Positions 19,601 through 27,785 of a stretch of 64,000 nucleotides of DNA are shown one piece after another. Below the pieces are notes generated by a model. The model was not told the origin of the DNA. It saw nothing but the letters and a program-made list of their open reading frames with translations, and did not search any database. Both the position numbers and the translations under genes were made by a program. Position 1 is the stretch's first letter, and each line of letters begins with the position of its first letter. Origin of the DNA: Bacteroidaceae bacterium (GTDB taxonomy: Bacteria; Bacteroidota; Bacteroidia; Bacteroidales; Bacteroidaceae); assembly GCA_017617575.1 (NCBI GenBank), contig JAFZVY010000090.1, positions 28,145 to 92,144 of the forward strand, read 5' to 3'.

Positions 19601-21680
19601 AAAGGGTGATTACATGGTACAGATTCCTACATACAATGTGGGAGGTACAGATAATGTCGTAAGTCTTACAGGTGTACTTATCAATGGAAAGGGTACTTAT
19701 TCAAAGACTACAACATTCAAGCCAGGCGTATGGACAACTCAGACTATTGAGTTTACACTTACGGAGACTTCTGCCGTAACTGTCTCTCTCGGATATACAG
19801 CACCGAATAAGGGTTCTGGTAGTTGTCCTCACCTCTTCTACGACCGTGTGGATATTTACACAAATGAGCAGATTGCCATTGCCAAACTTGCTTCAGCAAA
19901 GGCAGATGCACTTGCTGTAGTCAAGGCACTTTCTCCAATAGGAGAGGGCGTATTCAAGTATAGCAGTACAGATATTGAGAATGCCATTGCACAGATTGAT
20001 GCTTGTACTACTATCGAGGATGTTCAGGCAGTTAAGATTCCTGAGATGGACTTGCCAGAAGAGAATCAGACATTCCAGATTATGTTGAAGTCATCGGGCA
20101 ATTTCATGTCTCTTAATGGTAGCAATGGGGTAGTGCTCTCTAAGTACGCACAGCCACTTTACCTAAAGTCATACAAGGGTGGCTATGCTATCTCTGACGG
20201 AACACAGAGCCTTGCTTATCTAGGAACAAACACATGGTCACTTGTTGGTGCAGACAAGGCATCAACTATGATTATCACTCCTGTGGGCGACTCTTATACT
20301 ATCAAGAGCACCAACGGTTATGTAGGTGTTGACAACGAACAGGCTGGTTCAAGTGTCTTTGGTAACAAGGATGCCTTTGATTGGTTGATTACAGAATATG
20401 TTCCTATAGATATTGATATTGAGAATACATTCGTTACAGAGTCTTACGACCATATCGTTGCAGGTGATGTCGTTATCTCCGCTTCTGTTGATGATCCAAT
20501 AGCAATCATGAACAATGGTACTTTTGCTGCAAACAGCGTAACTCTCAATATTGAAGTTCCTAATAATAAGTGGTCATTCGTTGTAATGCCTTGTGATGTT
20601 CCTGTAGCTGACCTCAAGAACACTCAGGAAAATACACAATGGAAGATTTACAAGTACGATGGTGTTGCACGTGCTAATGGCGACTTCGATAATGTATGGG
20701 TTGCCGTAACAGAGGAAGAGACACTTGCACAGGGCGATGGCTACATCTTCCAGAGCCGTCGTGGTGAAGAGGCTACTTCTGTATTCTCATTCACAACAAC
20801 ATCTCCAGTCACTATCTCAAATATCTTTGCTAACAAGGATGTAAAGATAGCTCTCAATGAGAACAAGAGCCAGTATGACTGTAACTCTGGATGGAATCTT
20901 GTGGGTAATCCTTACCTCGCATTCTTCAACAAGAGCAAGATGTCATCTACAGCTCCAATCATAGTATGGGAGTCAAACAACTATGTTACTTACACTTCTG
21001 ATGATGATTACGTTCTTTCTCCACTTCAGGCATTCTTTGTCCAGACAAGTGGTGATGCAGAACTTGCGTTCAACAAGGATGGTCGTCAGACAGACGCATC
21101 AATAATACCAACTGAGGCAAGCGTACGCCGAATGCCTGCTCTTCAGTCACGTGCTCTCTATGACATCACATTGTCTGATGGCAATAACACGGACAAGACT
21201 CGCTTCGTCATCAATAATGATGCTTCTCTTAATTATGAGATTGGTCGTGACGCAAGCAAGTTTATGAGTACGGATGCTTCCGTTCCACAGATTTTCACCG
21301 TTGAGAATAATGTCAACTGCTCAGTTAATGAGCGTCCTCTTTCTACAGGCATAATCAACCTTGGCGTTCGTGTAGGAGCAGCTGGTGAATACACGATATC
21401 TGCACGTACTTTGGCTTCTGCCGTTGTACTTGAGGATAAGGCTACAGGTACTACCGTTGTACTTGACGACGAGAATGATTCTTATACATTCACTGCCGCA
21501 GAGGCATGCACAATGGTTGGCCGCTTTGTTATTCACGCTGATGAGGCTACTGCAATCTCTGATATTGCAGCTGACAGCACAGATAAGACTGTTTACACTA
21601 TTCAGGGTGTAAAGGTTGCAAAGAATGCTGTTAAGTCAGGCATCTACGTTATTGATGGAAAGAAGGTGATGGTAAAGTAA
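16647..21680 (+). CDS. Very large secreted multidomain protein with type IX-like C-terminal tail
   Basis: The 1677-residue product has a signal peptide (MKRKLTSLLLVAIAAFSFSV) and several beta-sandwich, carbohydrate-binding-like segments with Gly/Trp-rich motifs (LSGWTLDTSSGFSG, GLVGWSANY, NTDGWSVGSSNDTG, HSIAGWSYAVGG). These alternate with short helical spacers (EAKKLFDKPMNKDVLAAL, AKADALAVVKAL) like FIVAR-type linkers. The tail reads TVYTIQGVKVAKNA then SGIYVIDGKKVMVK, resembling the short C-terminal signals of secreted Prevotella proteins. A tail of the same pattern ends the next gene. No catalytic motif was recognised. Probable surface adhesin or polysaccharide-binding protein; domain limits are estimates. 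Confidence 0.75.
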   Translation: MKRKLTSLLLVAIAAFSFSVDSFGKTDVTAKYLKDADLKKLSGWTLDTSSGFSGTGYTNWKTDGKAPVIEFYNAWSPTAGGSIGNSKTFNFSQKVTLPAGYYRLAVNAFYREGDGNGENTKAYIYAGEKTQYVVGLTSAGVAAYSGSNDLYKAATAFGEGDFSNEFDFNVETETTIEIGFHGYIDTYCSWCILGPVTLWEYTAEDYIEDYTNKVDEAKKLFDKPMNKDVLAALKDAAGKESSLVTVDDVKNAITALNTAMLNANNSIAVYEEINTYISKATTYNAEVSAAFGASGIKDAYDAGTLIDANEAITAYRKAFLSQTAIGADLTEAFTLVSNGLVGWSANYTNSEIHFQQNTWSHEGETDGSGMTIPFVEYWILGGNVLENATLKYTFTGLVPNQYYEVSALVRAFKENEVADLSGACLFVGTAKSLDVSTGTNAPGADYGMCYGVLKATGRTNADGELEAGFIVENANFNWLAAKNFVIKVSEDPGIGEIQSQFNTLIAKAEEIKNLPMNATEASNLVAAMATPENTEEAYANAISALDVAIKAAQASIKKYSVAGVYVNRANKLDAVGKENYVGNDTYVEVSTAYNNGTLDEITSEQIAALDVAFVVATKLQTFDGADFTGAIVNPSFETGNTDGWSVGSSNDTGARSNSNSTYTMSGADGNWVFNTWQTGLPITQTITGIPNGTYKLTAVVAADAGTKIFITANDEMDGASTENKQTGKEVELEFVVKDNTATIGAIGGSGQKYNAEGGDWYKVDNFRLTYVSDKIPAANLGVATFTGHDSDEAKLVITFDEFSNQLAAQSPDNKYVVNIKINDEDYTNTCSADKGAVIAYNFSSIDVYTILIPEKGIQLVNADGDVIAETKSQIKETFSLYSDNFTNGDFAFGTPVSGTIRTYAKDIVAGSDETSGMHSIAGWSYAVGGDAHAAGIFEYGSGVGLGDNNHVVPVAGPDDKTNGHALGVLGVWSASTSYTQTIRLGKGDYMVQIPTYNVGGTDNVVSLTGVLINGKGTYSKTTTFKPGVWTTQTIEFTLTETSAVTVSLGYTAPNKGSGSCPHLFYDRVDIYTNEQIAIAKLASAKADALAVVKALSPIGEGVFKYSSTDIENAIAQIDACTTIEDVQAVKIPEMDLPEENQTFQIMLKSSGNFMSLNGSNGVVLSKYAQPLYLKSYKGGYAISDGTQSLAYLGTNTWSLVGADKASTMIITPVGDSYTIKSTNGYVGVDNEQAGSSVFGNKDAFDWLITEYVPIDIDIENTFVTESYDHIVAGDVVISASVDDPIAIMNNGTFAANSVTLNIEVPNNKWSFVVMPCDVPVADLKNTQENTQWKIYKYDGVARANGDFDNVWVAVTEEETLAQGDGYIFQSRRGEEATSVFSFTTTSPVTISNIFANKDVKIALNENKSQYDCNSGWNLVGNPYLAFFNKSKMSSTAPIIVWESNNYVTYTSDDDYVLSPLQAFFVQTSGDAELAFNKDGRQTDASIIPTEASVRRMPALQSRALYDITLSDGNNTDKTRFVINNDASLNYEIGRDASKFMSTDASVPQIFTVENNVNCSVNERPLSTGIINLGVRVGAAGEYTISARTLASAVVLEDKATGTTVVLDDENDSYTFTAAEACTMVGRFVIHADEATAISDIAADSTDKTVYTIQGVKVAKNAVKSGIYVIDGKKVMVK

Positions 21681-21699
21681 CATTAAAAAGAAATCTATT

Positions 21700-24600
21700 A
21701 TGAATAAGATATTATCAATATTGGCAGTATGGCTATGTAGCGTAACCGTATTTGCCCAACTGAACGGAGGTGATGACTGGGAACTTCCTGGCAATCCAGG
21801 TTTGGTTACTAAGAAGATTACCGTTGGGGTGAACAAGGCTGGCTTTGGTTCAGCTGAGGTCACAACAGCCACAACGTTGGGAACTGGTGTCTATCCAGTT
21901 GGTTCGTCTGTTGCTCTTTCTGCAACACCTTCCAATGGATACCGCTTTGTCAATTGGACAGTAGGGGAGAACGTCGTTGCAACAACAGCTTCATGCAACT
22001 ATGTCATTCCAGACGAGGACGTGACTGTAACAGCTAACTTTGCTCCTAACAAGTATAGGGTTACATTCATTTCTGATGGTAAAACAGTAAAGACAGGCTT
22101 CTTGGAATATACTTCTGAGATAGTTCCTCCTATTACTCCAGAGAAGGAAGGCTACACTTTCCGTGGATGGAATCCTGCCGTTGACGCTACTGTTCCAGCC
22201 AATGACGTGACTTACACAGCCGTGTTCGACATCAACAAGTACAACGTGGTGTTTACGGTTGATGGAGAGGAGTATTCAAAGGCTTCATTGGAGTATGGTT
22301 CAGAGATCAGCGTTCCTGATGCGCCAACAAAGACTGGTTATACATTTGGTGGCTGGACAACAGACGCTACTGTTCCTGCTCACGACGTTACTTATGATGC
22401 TACGTTCAACGTTAATAGCTATAACGTGATTTTCAATGCCGACAATGGTACTGAGAATACTGTTTACACTCTTGAGTACGGTTCTGCTATCACAGCTCCT
22501 GATGCCCCAGAGAAGGAAGGTTATACATTTGCTGGATGGACACCATCCGTAGATGGTGCTACCGTACCTGCTAACGACATTACGTTTACAGCAAACTGGC
22601 AGGTTAACTCATACAAGCTCTCATTTGTTGTGGATGGTGTGGCTACCGAATCTTCCGTTGACTTCGGCTCTCCTATCACCACTCCAGATGACCCAAAGAA
22701 GGAAGGCTATGATTTTGCTGGTTGGACTCCTGCCGTTGCTGCTACCATGCCAGCAGAGGATGTAACTTATACGGCTACATGGAAACTTGCCAAGTACGTT
22801 GTTACGTTCATCTCTGATGGAGTAGCTATATCTACAGCCACTCTTGAATACGGCTCTGAGATTGTTCCTCCAGCTGACCCAAAGAAGAAAGGCTACAATT
22901 TCATCGGATGGAATCCTGCCGTTGATGCCACTGTCCCTGCTCATGACGTTACTTATACAGCTTCATTTGGTAAAGGGGCTTTCCTCGTAACATTCATGGT
23001 TGACGACAAGGTTTATTCAACTACATCAATGGATTTTGGCGAACTCATCGTGCTTCCTGAAGACCCAACAAAGGTTGGCTACACATTTGCAGGATGGGAT
23101 AATTACACAGATGGAGCAACCGTTCCTGCTGATAATGTGACTTACACAGCTAAGTGGAATGTGAACAAATATACCGTTGCATTCGTGTCTGAAGGTAATA
23201 CCGTACAGTCCGAGTTTCTCGACTACGGTTCTGCTATCGTAGCTCCTAATGCTCCAGAGAAGGAAGGCTATTCTTTCTATGGATGGATTCCTGCTGTTGC
23301 AGAGACAGTACCTGCTGAGGATGTAACTTACACAGCTACTTTCAAGATTAACAAATATAACGTTAACTTCGAGGTAGATGGCAAGGTGTTCAGCACTTCT
23401 ACTCTTGAGTATGGCTCAGTTATCGTTGCTCCAGAGAATATCCCTGCCAAGGAGGGTTATACTTTTGCTTCATGGAAGGATTATGCTGAAGGTGCTACCG
23501 TTCCTGCTAATGATATCACTTATGTGGCAGAGTGGACGCCAAACAAATATGTCGTTACTTTCGTCTCTGAAGGCAATATTATTCAGTCTGAGTCTCTCGA
23601 CTTCGGTTCTGCTATCGTAGTTCCAGATGCTCCAGAGAAGGAAGGCTATTCTTTCGATGGATGGACTCCTGCCGTTGCAGAGACAGTACCTGCTAATGAC
23701 GTTACTTATACTGCATCATTCAAGATTAACCAGTATGTCGTTACGTTCAAGTCAGACGATGAGGTGGTGAAGTCAGAGACACTCGACTATGGTACTACTA
23801 TCACCGTTCCTGTTGCTCCTACTAAGGAGGGCTACACATTCACTGGATGGGAAGGCTACATGGAAGGTGCTACCGTTCCAGCGGAGGATGTAACTTATAC
23901 AGCTACATGGTCAATCAATAGCTATAAGGTTGTCTTCATTGATGACGATACAGTAAAGAGTGAGATACTCGAGTATGGTGCACCTATTATAGCACCAGAT
24001 GTACCAGAAAAGGAAGGCAGTTCATTTGTTGGATGGTGGAGTGAATCTGGAACTATCGAAGAAGTAGTTACAGTTCCTGCTCATGACGTAACGTTCTATG
24101 GTGAATGGAATACTTGGATGTGTAGTGTTAATTTTATTGTGGATGGCGAGATTATAAAGCATTCTACAGTGCCTTATGGATGCCCAATAGCAGAATTGCT
24201 TCCTGAAGACCCAAAGAAGACTGGCTATACATTCACAGGATGGACACCAGAGATAGGTGATAAACTCCTTAAAGAGGATATGACTTTCACTGCTACATGG
24301 AAGATTAACAAGTATGCAGTTACTTTCATTGTAGGTAGTGATACTATAAAGAGTGATTCACTTGAGTATGGTTCTCCAATCGTTGTTCCTACAGTTCTTC
24401 CAAAGGAAGGTTATGTATTGAGTGCTTGGTCACCAGAAGTAGCAGAGGTTGTTCCTGCCGAGGATGTAACTTATACTGCTTCTTGGACAATTAACAAATA
24501 TACTGTTTCATTCGTCTCTGATGGTAAGACTGTAAAGTCTGAGTCTCTTGAATATGGTTCTGCAATCACAGCTCCAGATGCTCCAGAGAAGGAAGGTTAC

Positions 24601-24999
24601 ACATTCACAGGTTGGTCACCAGAAGTAGCAGAGACCGTTCCAGCCGAGGATGTAACTTATACAGCTACATGGGCGATTAACTCATACAAGGTTACTTTCA
24701 TTGTTGATGGCGAAATTGTAAAGACAGAGACACTTGAATACGGTTCTCCTATAGTTGCTCCTACCGACCTCACGAAGGAAGGCTATGTATTGAGCGCATG
24801 GTCACCAGAAGTAGCTGAGACTGTACCAGCTAATGATGTTACTTACACAGCTACTTGGGTTGTTTCAGTAGGTATAGAAACAGTATCTCTCTCTGATGCA
24901 AAGGATGGTGAGTACTACACTCTGCAAGGTGTTAAGATTGCTCGTCCTACAAAGGCAGGCATCTATGTACATAATGGCAGAAAGGTAATGCTCCGATAA
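21700..24999 (+). CDS. Secreted protein with 15 InlB-type B repeats (Listeria-Bacteroides repeat)
   Basis: The 1099-residue product has a signal peptide (MNKILSILAVWLCSVTVFAQ) and one divergent repeat at about residues 45-115. Fifteen repeats of 61-66 residues follow, with consensus Y-x-V-x-F-x-x-D-G, EYGS-x-I, P-x-KEGYTF-x-GW, VPA-x-DVTYTATW. The tail GEYYTLQGVKIARPTKAG then IYVHNGRKVMLR matches the pattern of the upstream protein's tail, suggesting the same export or anchoring route. It starts 20 bp after the upstream gene, so they form an operon. A surface stalk or adhesin is the likely role. The repeats are similar enough at DNA level to recombine. Confidence 0.85.
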   Translation: MNKILSILAVWLCSVTVFAQLNGGDDWELPGNPGLVTKKITVGVNKAGFGSAEVTTATTLGTGVYPVGSSVALSATPSNGYRFVNWTVGENVVATTASCNYVIPDEDVTVTANFAPNKYRVTFISDGKTVKTGFLEYTSEIVPPITPEKEGYTFRGWNPAVDATVPANDVTYTAVFDINKYNVVFTVDGEEYSKASLEYGSEISVPDAPTKTGYTFGGWTTDATVPAHDVTYDATFNVNSYNVIFNADNGTENTVYTLEYGSAITAPDAPEKEGYTFAGWTPSVDGATVPANDITFTANWQVNSYKLSFVVDGVATESSVDFGSPITTPDDPKKEGYDFAGWTPAVAATMPAEDVTYTATWKLAKYVVTFISDGVAISTATLEYGSEIVPPADPKKKGYNFIGWNPAVDATVPAHDVTYTASFGKGAFLVTFMVDDKVYSTTSMDFGELIVLPEDPTKVGYTFAGWDNYTDGATVPADNVTYTAKWNVNKYTVAFVSEGNTVQSEFLDYGSAIVAPNAPEKEGYSFYGWIPAVAETVPAEDVTYTATFKINKYNVNFEVDGKVFSTSTLEYGSVIVAPENIPAKEGYTFASWKDYAEGATVPANDITYVAEWTPNKYVVTFVSEGNIIQSESLDFGSAIVVPDAPEKEGYSFDGWTPAVAETVPANDVTYTASFKINQYVVTFKSDDEVVKSETLDYGTTITVPVAPTKEGYTFTGWEGYMEGATVPAEDVTYTATWSINSYKVVFIDDDTVKSEILEYGAPIIAPDVPEKEGSSFVGWWSESGTIEEVVTVPAHDVTFYGEWNTWMCSVNFIVDGEIIKHSTVPYGCPIAELLPEDPKKTGYTFTGWTPEIGDKLLKEDMTFTATWKINKYAVTFIVGSDTIKSDSLEYGSPIVVPTVLPKEGYVLSAWSPEVAEVVPAEDVTYTASWTINKYTVSFVSDGKTVKSESLEYGSAITAPDAPEKEGYTFTGWSPEVAETVPAEDVTYTATWAINSYKVTFIVDGEIVKTETLEYGSPIVAPTDLTKEGYVLSAWSPEVAETVPANDVTYTATWVVSVGIETVSLSDAKDGEYYTLQGVKIARPTKAGIYVHNGRKVMLR
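22060..24867 (+). repeat. In-frame array of 15 approximately 186-bp coding repeats
   Basis: Each unit encodes one InlB-type B repeat. Units 7 and 9, and units 13, 14 and 15, are especially close, with long identical stretches such as the codons for VAETVPA and DVTYTATW. Repeat number could vary between strains by slippage or recombination. Confidence 0.85.
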
Positions 25000-25002
25000 T
25001 TC

Positions 25003-25023
25003 AATTTGTCTCTTTGACAAATT
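25003..25023 (+). terminator. Possible terminator hairpin after the InlB-repeat gene
   Basis: AATTTGTC and GACAAATT form an 8-bp stem with loop TCTTT, 4 nt after the stop. The T-run downstream is weak (CTAAATTTT). The following stretch to 25267 has two direct copies of ATTGTACATG (25067-25076, 25090-25099) and an imperfect 11-bp inverted repeat around 25129-25163. Confidence 0.45.
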
Positions 25024-25267
25024 CTAAATTTTACTATTTGCCATTAGGCATATAGTTGTCATACATATTGTACATGCTCATTAATGTGCATTGTACATGA
25101 TGTTATACAGTTTTTCTTACTTTATTTGGGTTTCCTGGTGGCGTTTCATCGTCATCAGGAAACTTTCTTTTACACCAACTTTACTTGTGATGATTAAACT
25201 AAACTTTGCTGCTGTTCTTCTTTCGTCTGTTACCGCTATGCACGTCACCGCTTTTGTTTTTCAAAAT

Positions 25268-25384
25268 GCTGCTATGTCTTCGTATCGCACTTTCCTTTTG
25301 TCATTTCAGTTTTTACCTGAAAATTACGAAGGGTCCACGGAACATTAGCGAAGGATTAATGGAGGTTCATGAAGTGACAAAAAG
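25268..25384 (+). repeat. Dispersed repeat family 1, copy B
   Basis: About 117 bp aligning with the reverse complement of copy C (44594-44711) at over 80 percent identity by eye. The shared core includes TGTCTTCGTATCG, CATTTCAGTTTT and AACATTAGCGAAGG. It lies between the InlB-repeat gene and the minus-strand phosphatase gene. A short reading frame through it is shared with copy C but is not called as a gene. Confidence 0.8.
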
Positions 25385-25436
25385 TCAGCAGGAACAACTT
25401 TTTGTGAATAAATGAGAAAAACTTAATGGTTAACGA

Positions 25437-25949
25437 TTAAATCTTGATTACTCTCACCTCTGCATTTGTCATAGGGGTGATTTCCTTATGGTCAACATCA
25501 TGGAATACGGCTTGGAGGATGCGGAGAAAAAGTCCATGGCTGACGACAAGGACATTGGCATTAGGATATGTGGAAGATACGTATTCGAGGAAAGACTTGG
25601 CTCTTGCACGAAATGCTGGCATACTCTCCACATCGTCTGGCATATCTATCCATGCGCCTTTTTCTACTACGACACCTGTAATTGAGCCCCAGTCACGTTC
25701 ACGGAGCAACTTGGTATAGATAACAGGGACGTCCTGACCGAGATGCTCAAGGACAATGTTGGTCGTATCTACACATCGCTTCAGGTCGCTTGACACACAA
25801 ACATCAAAGGCTGTGGAACGTAATTGTTCCACAGCCTCTATTGCTTGTTCTATCCCCTTCTGCGTCAATGTTCCAGGCATGTGTCCCTGAAGGATATACT
25901 TTGCATTCTCCTCGGTCTCGCCATGACGAAGCAGGAATAAGTTTGTCAT
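25437..25949 (-). CDS. Histidine phosphatase family protein (phosphoglycerate mutase-like)
   Basis: The 170-residue protein starts MTNLFLLRHGETEENAKY, with the phosphohistidine in the RHG motif, and has the second catalytic histidine in VVSHGLFLR. SSDLKRCVDTTNIV holds the conserved Arg. The size and lack of inserts fit the general phosphatase branch rather than true glycolytic mutases. It begins 11 bp after the DUF3127 stop, so the two form a minus-strand operon. Substrate unknown. Confidence 0.88.
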   Translation of the reverse strand: MTNLFLLRHGETEENAKYILQGHMPGTLTQKGIEQAIEAVEQLRSTAFDVCVSSDLKRCVDTTNIVLEHLGQDVPVIYTKLLRERDWGSITGVVVEKGAWIDMPDDVESMPAFRARAKSFLEYVSSTYPNANVLVVSHGLFLRILQAVFHDVDHKEITPMTNAEVRVIKI

Positions 25950-25960
25950 ATCACTTTTAA

Positions 25961-26356
25961 TTAGAAAGGAAGGTCGTCTGTCTGTGAATCAGAAGAACCA
26001 AAGTCAGGAGCGGCTGGTGCTGGAGCAGATGCAAATGGTGCATCTACGGCTGGTGTTGCACCTACTGGTGCTGGAGCTACAGCAGTTGCTGGCTCTACCT
26101 TCCAAGCACGTACGTCGTTGTACCAACGTCCCTGATATTCACGAGCATTGATGTCGAAAGAAACGTTATATTCCTTTCCTACCTCAATGGCGAACAACTT
26201 AATCTTATCCTCACCCCATACGTTGAAGCACATGCGCTTTGGATATTGTTCAGATGTTTCAAGCACATATTCCTGTGACATCCACATGTTTCCGGTAGTG
26301 CGTGACTGACCACTACGTGCTTCAAGCACGGCAATAATTTTTCCTGTAAGTTCCAT
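25961..26356 (-). CDS. DUF3127 family OB-fold protein
   Basis: A 131-residue protein, MELTGKIIAVLEARSGQSRTTG and so on, matching the Bacteroidota DUF3127 family of predicted OB-fold proteins. The core covers residues 1-85 (FNVWGEDKIKLFAIEVG, YNVSFDINAREYQGRWYNDVRAW). An Ala/Pro-rich linker follows and the chain ends SDSQTDDLPF. That acidic, hydrophobic tip closely resembles the C-terminal tip of single-stranded DNA-binding protein. A role in binding nucleic acid or SSB partners is inferred. Divergent from dnaN. Confidence 0.82.
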   Translation of the reverse strand: MELTGKIIAVLEARSGQSRTTGNMWMSQEYVLETSEQYPKRMCFNVWGEDKIKLFAIEVGKEYNVSFDINAREYQGRWYNDVRAWKVEPATAVAPAPVGATPAVDAPFASAPAPAAPDFGSSDSQTDDLPF

Positions 26357-26423
26357 ATTTGTTAAATAATTTCTTTTTGTTTTCTACGGGTGAGTTTGGC
26401 AAAAGCCGAGCCAAACACATCTG

Positions 26424-26431
26424 CAAAAGTA
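26424..26431 (-). promoter_or_regulatory. -7 box (TACTTTTG) of the DUF3127 operon
   Basis: TACTTTTG on the minus strand lies 67 nt upstream of the start. The leader contains a 7-bp hairpin GTTTGGC/GCCAAAC (26394-26416). No -33 element at the standard spacing. Confidence 0.45.
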
Positions 26432-26528
26432 CGATTTATTTTTTGTATTATCACCTTTGATATAATGTTTTTCGTCACTCTCAAAGAAAAAAGATTGATT
26501 TTTCTGCTCATTTTATCAAAACAATTCA

Positions 26529-26536
26529 TAACTTTG
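26529..26536 (+). promoter_or_regulatory. -7 box (TAACTTTG) of dnaN
   Basis: TAACTTTG matches TAnnTTTG and lies 25 nt before the dnaN ATG. The -33 element is not evident. Confidence 0.5.
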
Positions 26537-26561
26537 TAGCAAATATAATTTTTTACCGAAA

Positions 26562-27683
26562 ATGAAATTTAGTGTATCCAGTGCCATTCTCTGCAACAGA
26601 TTGCAGATTGTAAGCCGAGTTCAGAACTCAAAGAGTTCACTCGCTATTCTTGATTGTGTCCTTTTCGAGTTAAACGATGGGGTACTAAAGCTTACTGCAT
26701 CAGATAGTGAAAACACAATCACGACAACACTTGAAGTATCAGAATGTGACAAGAATGGAAAGATTGCCATTGAGTCAAAGCAGCTTATCAACTCCATCAA
26801 GGAGATTTCTGACCAGCCTATCACATTCTGCATCAACGATAGTAACTTTGCCATCGAGATTAGCTACCAGAACGGTAAGTATAACCTCGTAGGACAGGAT
26901 GGTAACGAGTATCCAGTACCAGCTGGACTTACTGACCTCCAGAACAACATAACTATTTCGAGCGAGACTCTCCTCAATGGTATCTCACGTGCTCTCTTCG
27001 CAACTGCAAACGATGACCTCCGTCCTCAGATGAATGGTGTATATTTCGACATCACTCCTGACTACACTACTCTCGTTGCAAGCGACGGTCACAAGCTCGT
27101 GCGTAACCGCATCCTCTCTGCCAAGGGTGAGACTGCTGCCTTCAACCTTCCAAAGAAGCCAGCCCTCATGCTCAAGAGCATCCTCGGTAAGGAAGAAGAT
27201 GACGTTGAAATCAGCTTCAGCGACCGTAATGCACAAATCAACCTTACAAACTACGCAATCACTTGCCGTCTCATAGAGGGACGCTATCCAAACTATAACT
27301 CTGTAATTCCTACAGACAATCCATTCCGCGTTCGCATTGACCGTCTTGCATTCATCGCTGCCCTTCGCCGCGTGTCTGTATTTGCAAGCGCAAGCAACGC
27401 TCTCATCAAGCTCCAGCTTGAGAACAACACTCTCACTACTTCTGCACAGGATATCGACTTCTCTACTTCAGCAGAGGAACGCATCATGTGCGAGTACGAC
27501 GGTGGTCCTATGAGCATCGGTTTCAGTGGTCCTTTCCTCATTGACGTCCTCAACAGCATCTCTTGCCAGGATGTCATCCTCGAACTTGCAGACCCAAGCC
27601 GTGCCGGTGTCATCGTTCCTGCAGAGCAGGAGGAAAATGAGGATGTAATCATGCTCCTCATGCCAATGATGTTGCAGAACTAA
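26562..27683 (+). CDS. dnaN: DNA polymerase III beta subunit (sliding clamp)
   Basis: Ring-shaped processivity clamp, 373 residues, three topologically similar domains. Visible family features are KFSVSSAILCNRLQIVSRV at the N-terminus, LRPQMNGVYFD and LVASDGHKL in domain 2, and IEGRYPNYNSVIP. The chain ends with the hydrophobic MLLMPMMLQN in place of the usual MPMRL-type tail that forms the peptide-binding pocket edge. Not next to dnaA here, as is common in Bacteroidota. Confidence 0.96.
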   Translation: MKFSVSSAILCNRLQIVSRVQNSKSSLAILDCVLFELNDGVLKLTASDSENTITTTLEVSECDKNGKIAIESKQLINSIKEISDQPITFCINDSNFAIEISYQNGKYNLVGQDGNEYPVPAGLTDLQNNITISSETLLNGISRALFATANDDLRPQMNGVYFDITPDYTTLVASDGHKLVRNRILSAKGETAAFNLPKKPALMLKSILGKEEDDVEISFSDRNAQINLTNYAITCRLIEGRYPNYNSVIPTDNPFRVRIDRLAFIAALRRVSVFASASNALIKLQLENNTLTTSAQDIDFSTSAEERIMCEYDGGPMSIGFSGPFLIDVLNSISCQDVILELADPSRAGVIVPAEQEENEDVIMLLMPMMLQN

Positions 27684-27785
27684 ATGAAGTTATGAAGTCA
27701 CGAAGCTAAGGAGGTGTATGGCTCTCAAAATGTGAGTATCGTCATAACTTCTTAACTTCATTCTACTTAACTACATGTAAGTAAT

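Noticed and set aside
25206-25415. Short plus-strand ORF with similarity to an ORF at 44533-44814 (minus)
   Set aside because: Both lie in dispersed repeat family 1. Differences between them are not clearly biased to silent positions, they share only the repeat part, and flanking residues are unrelated. Treated as a repeat, not a gene.
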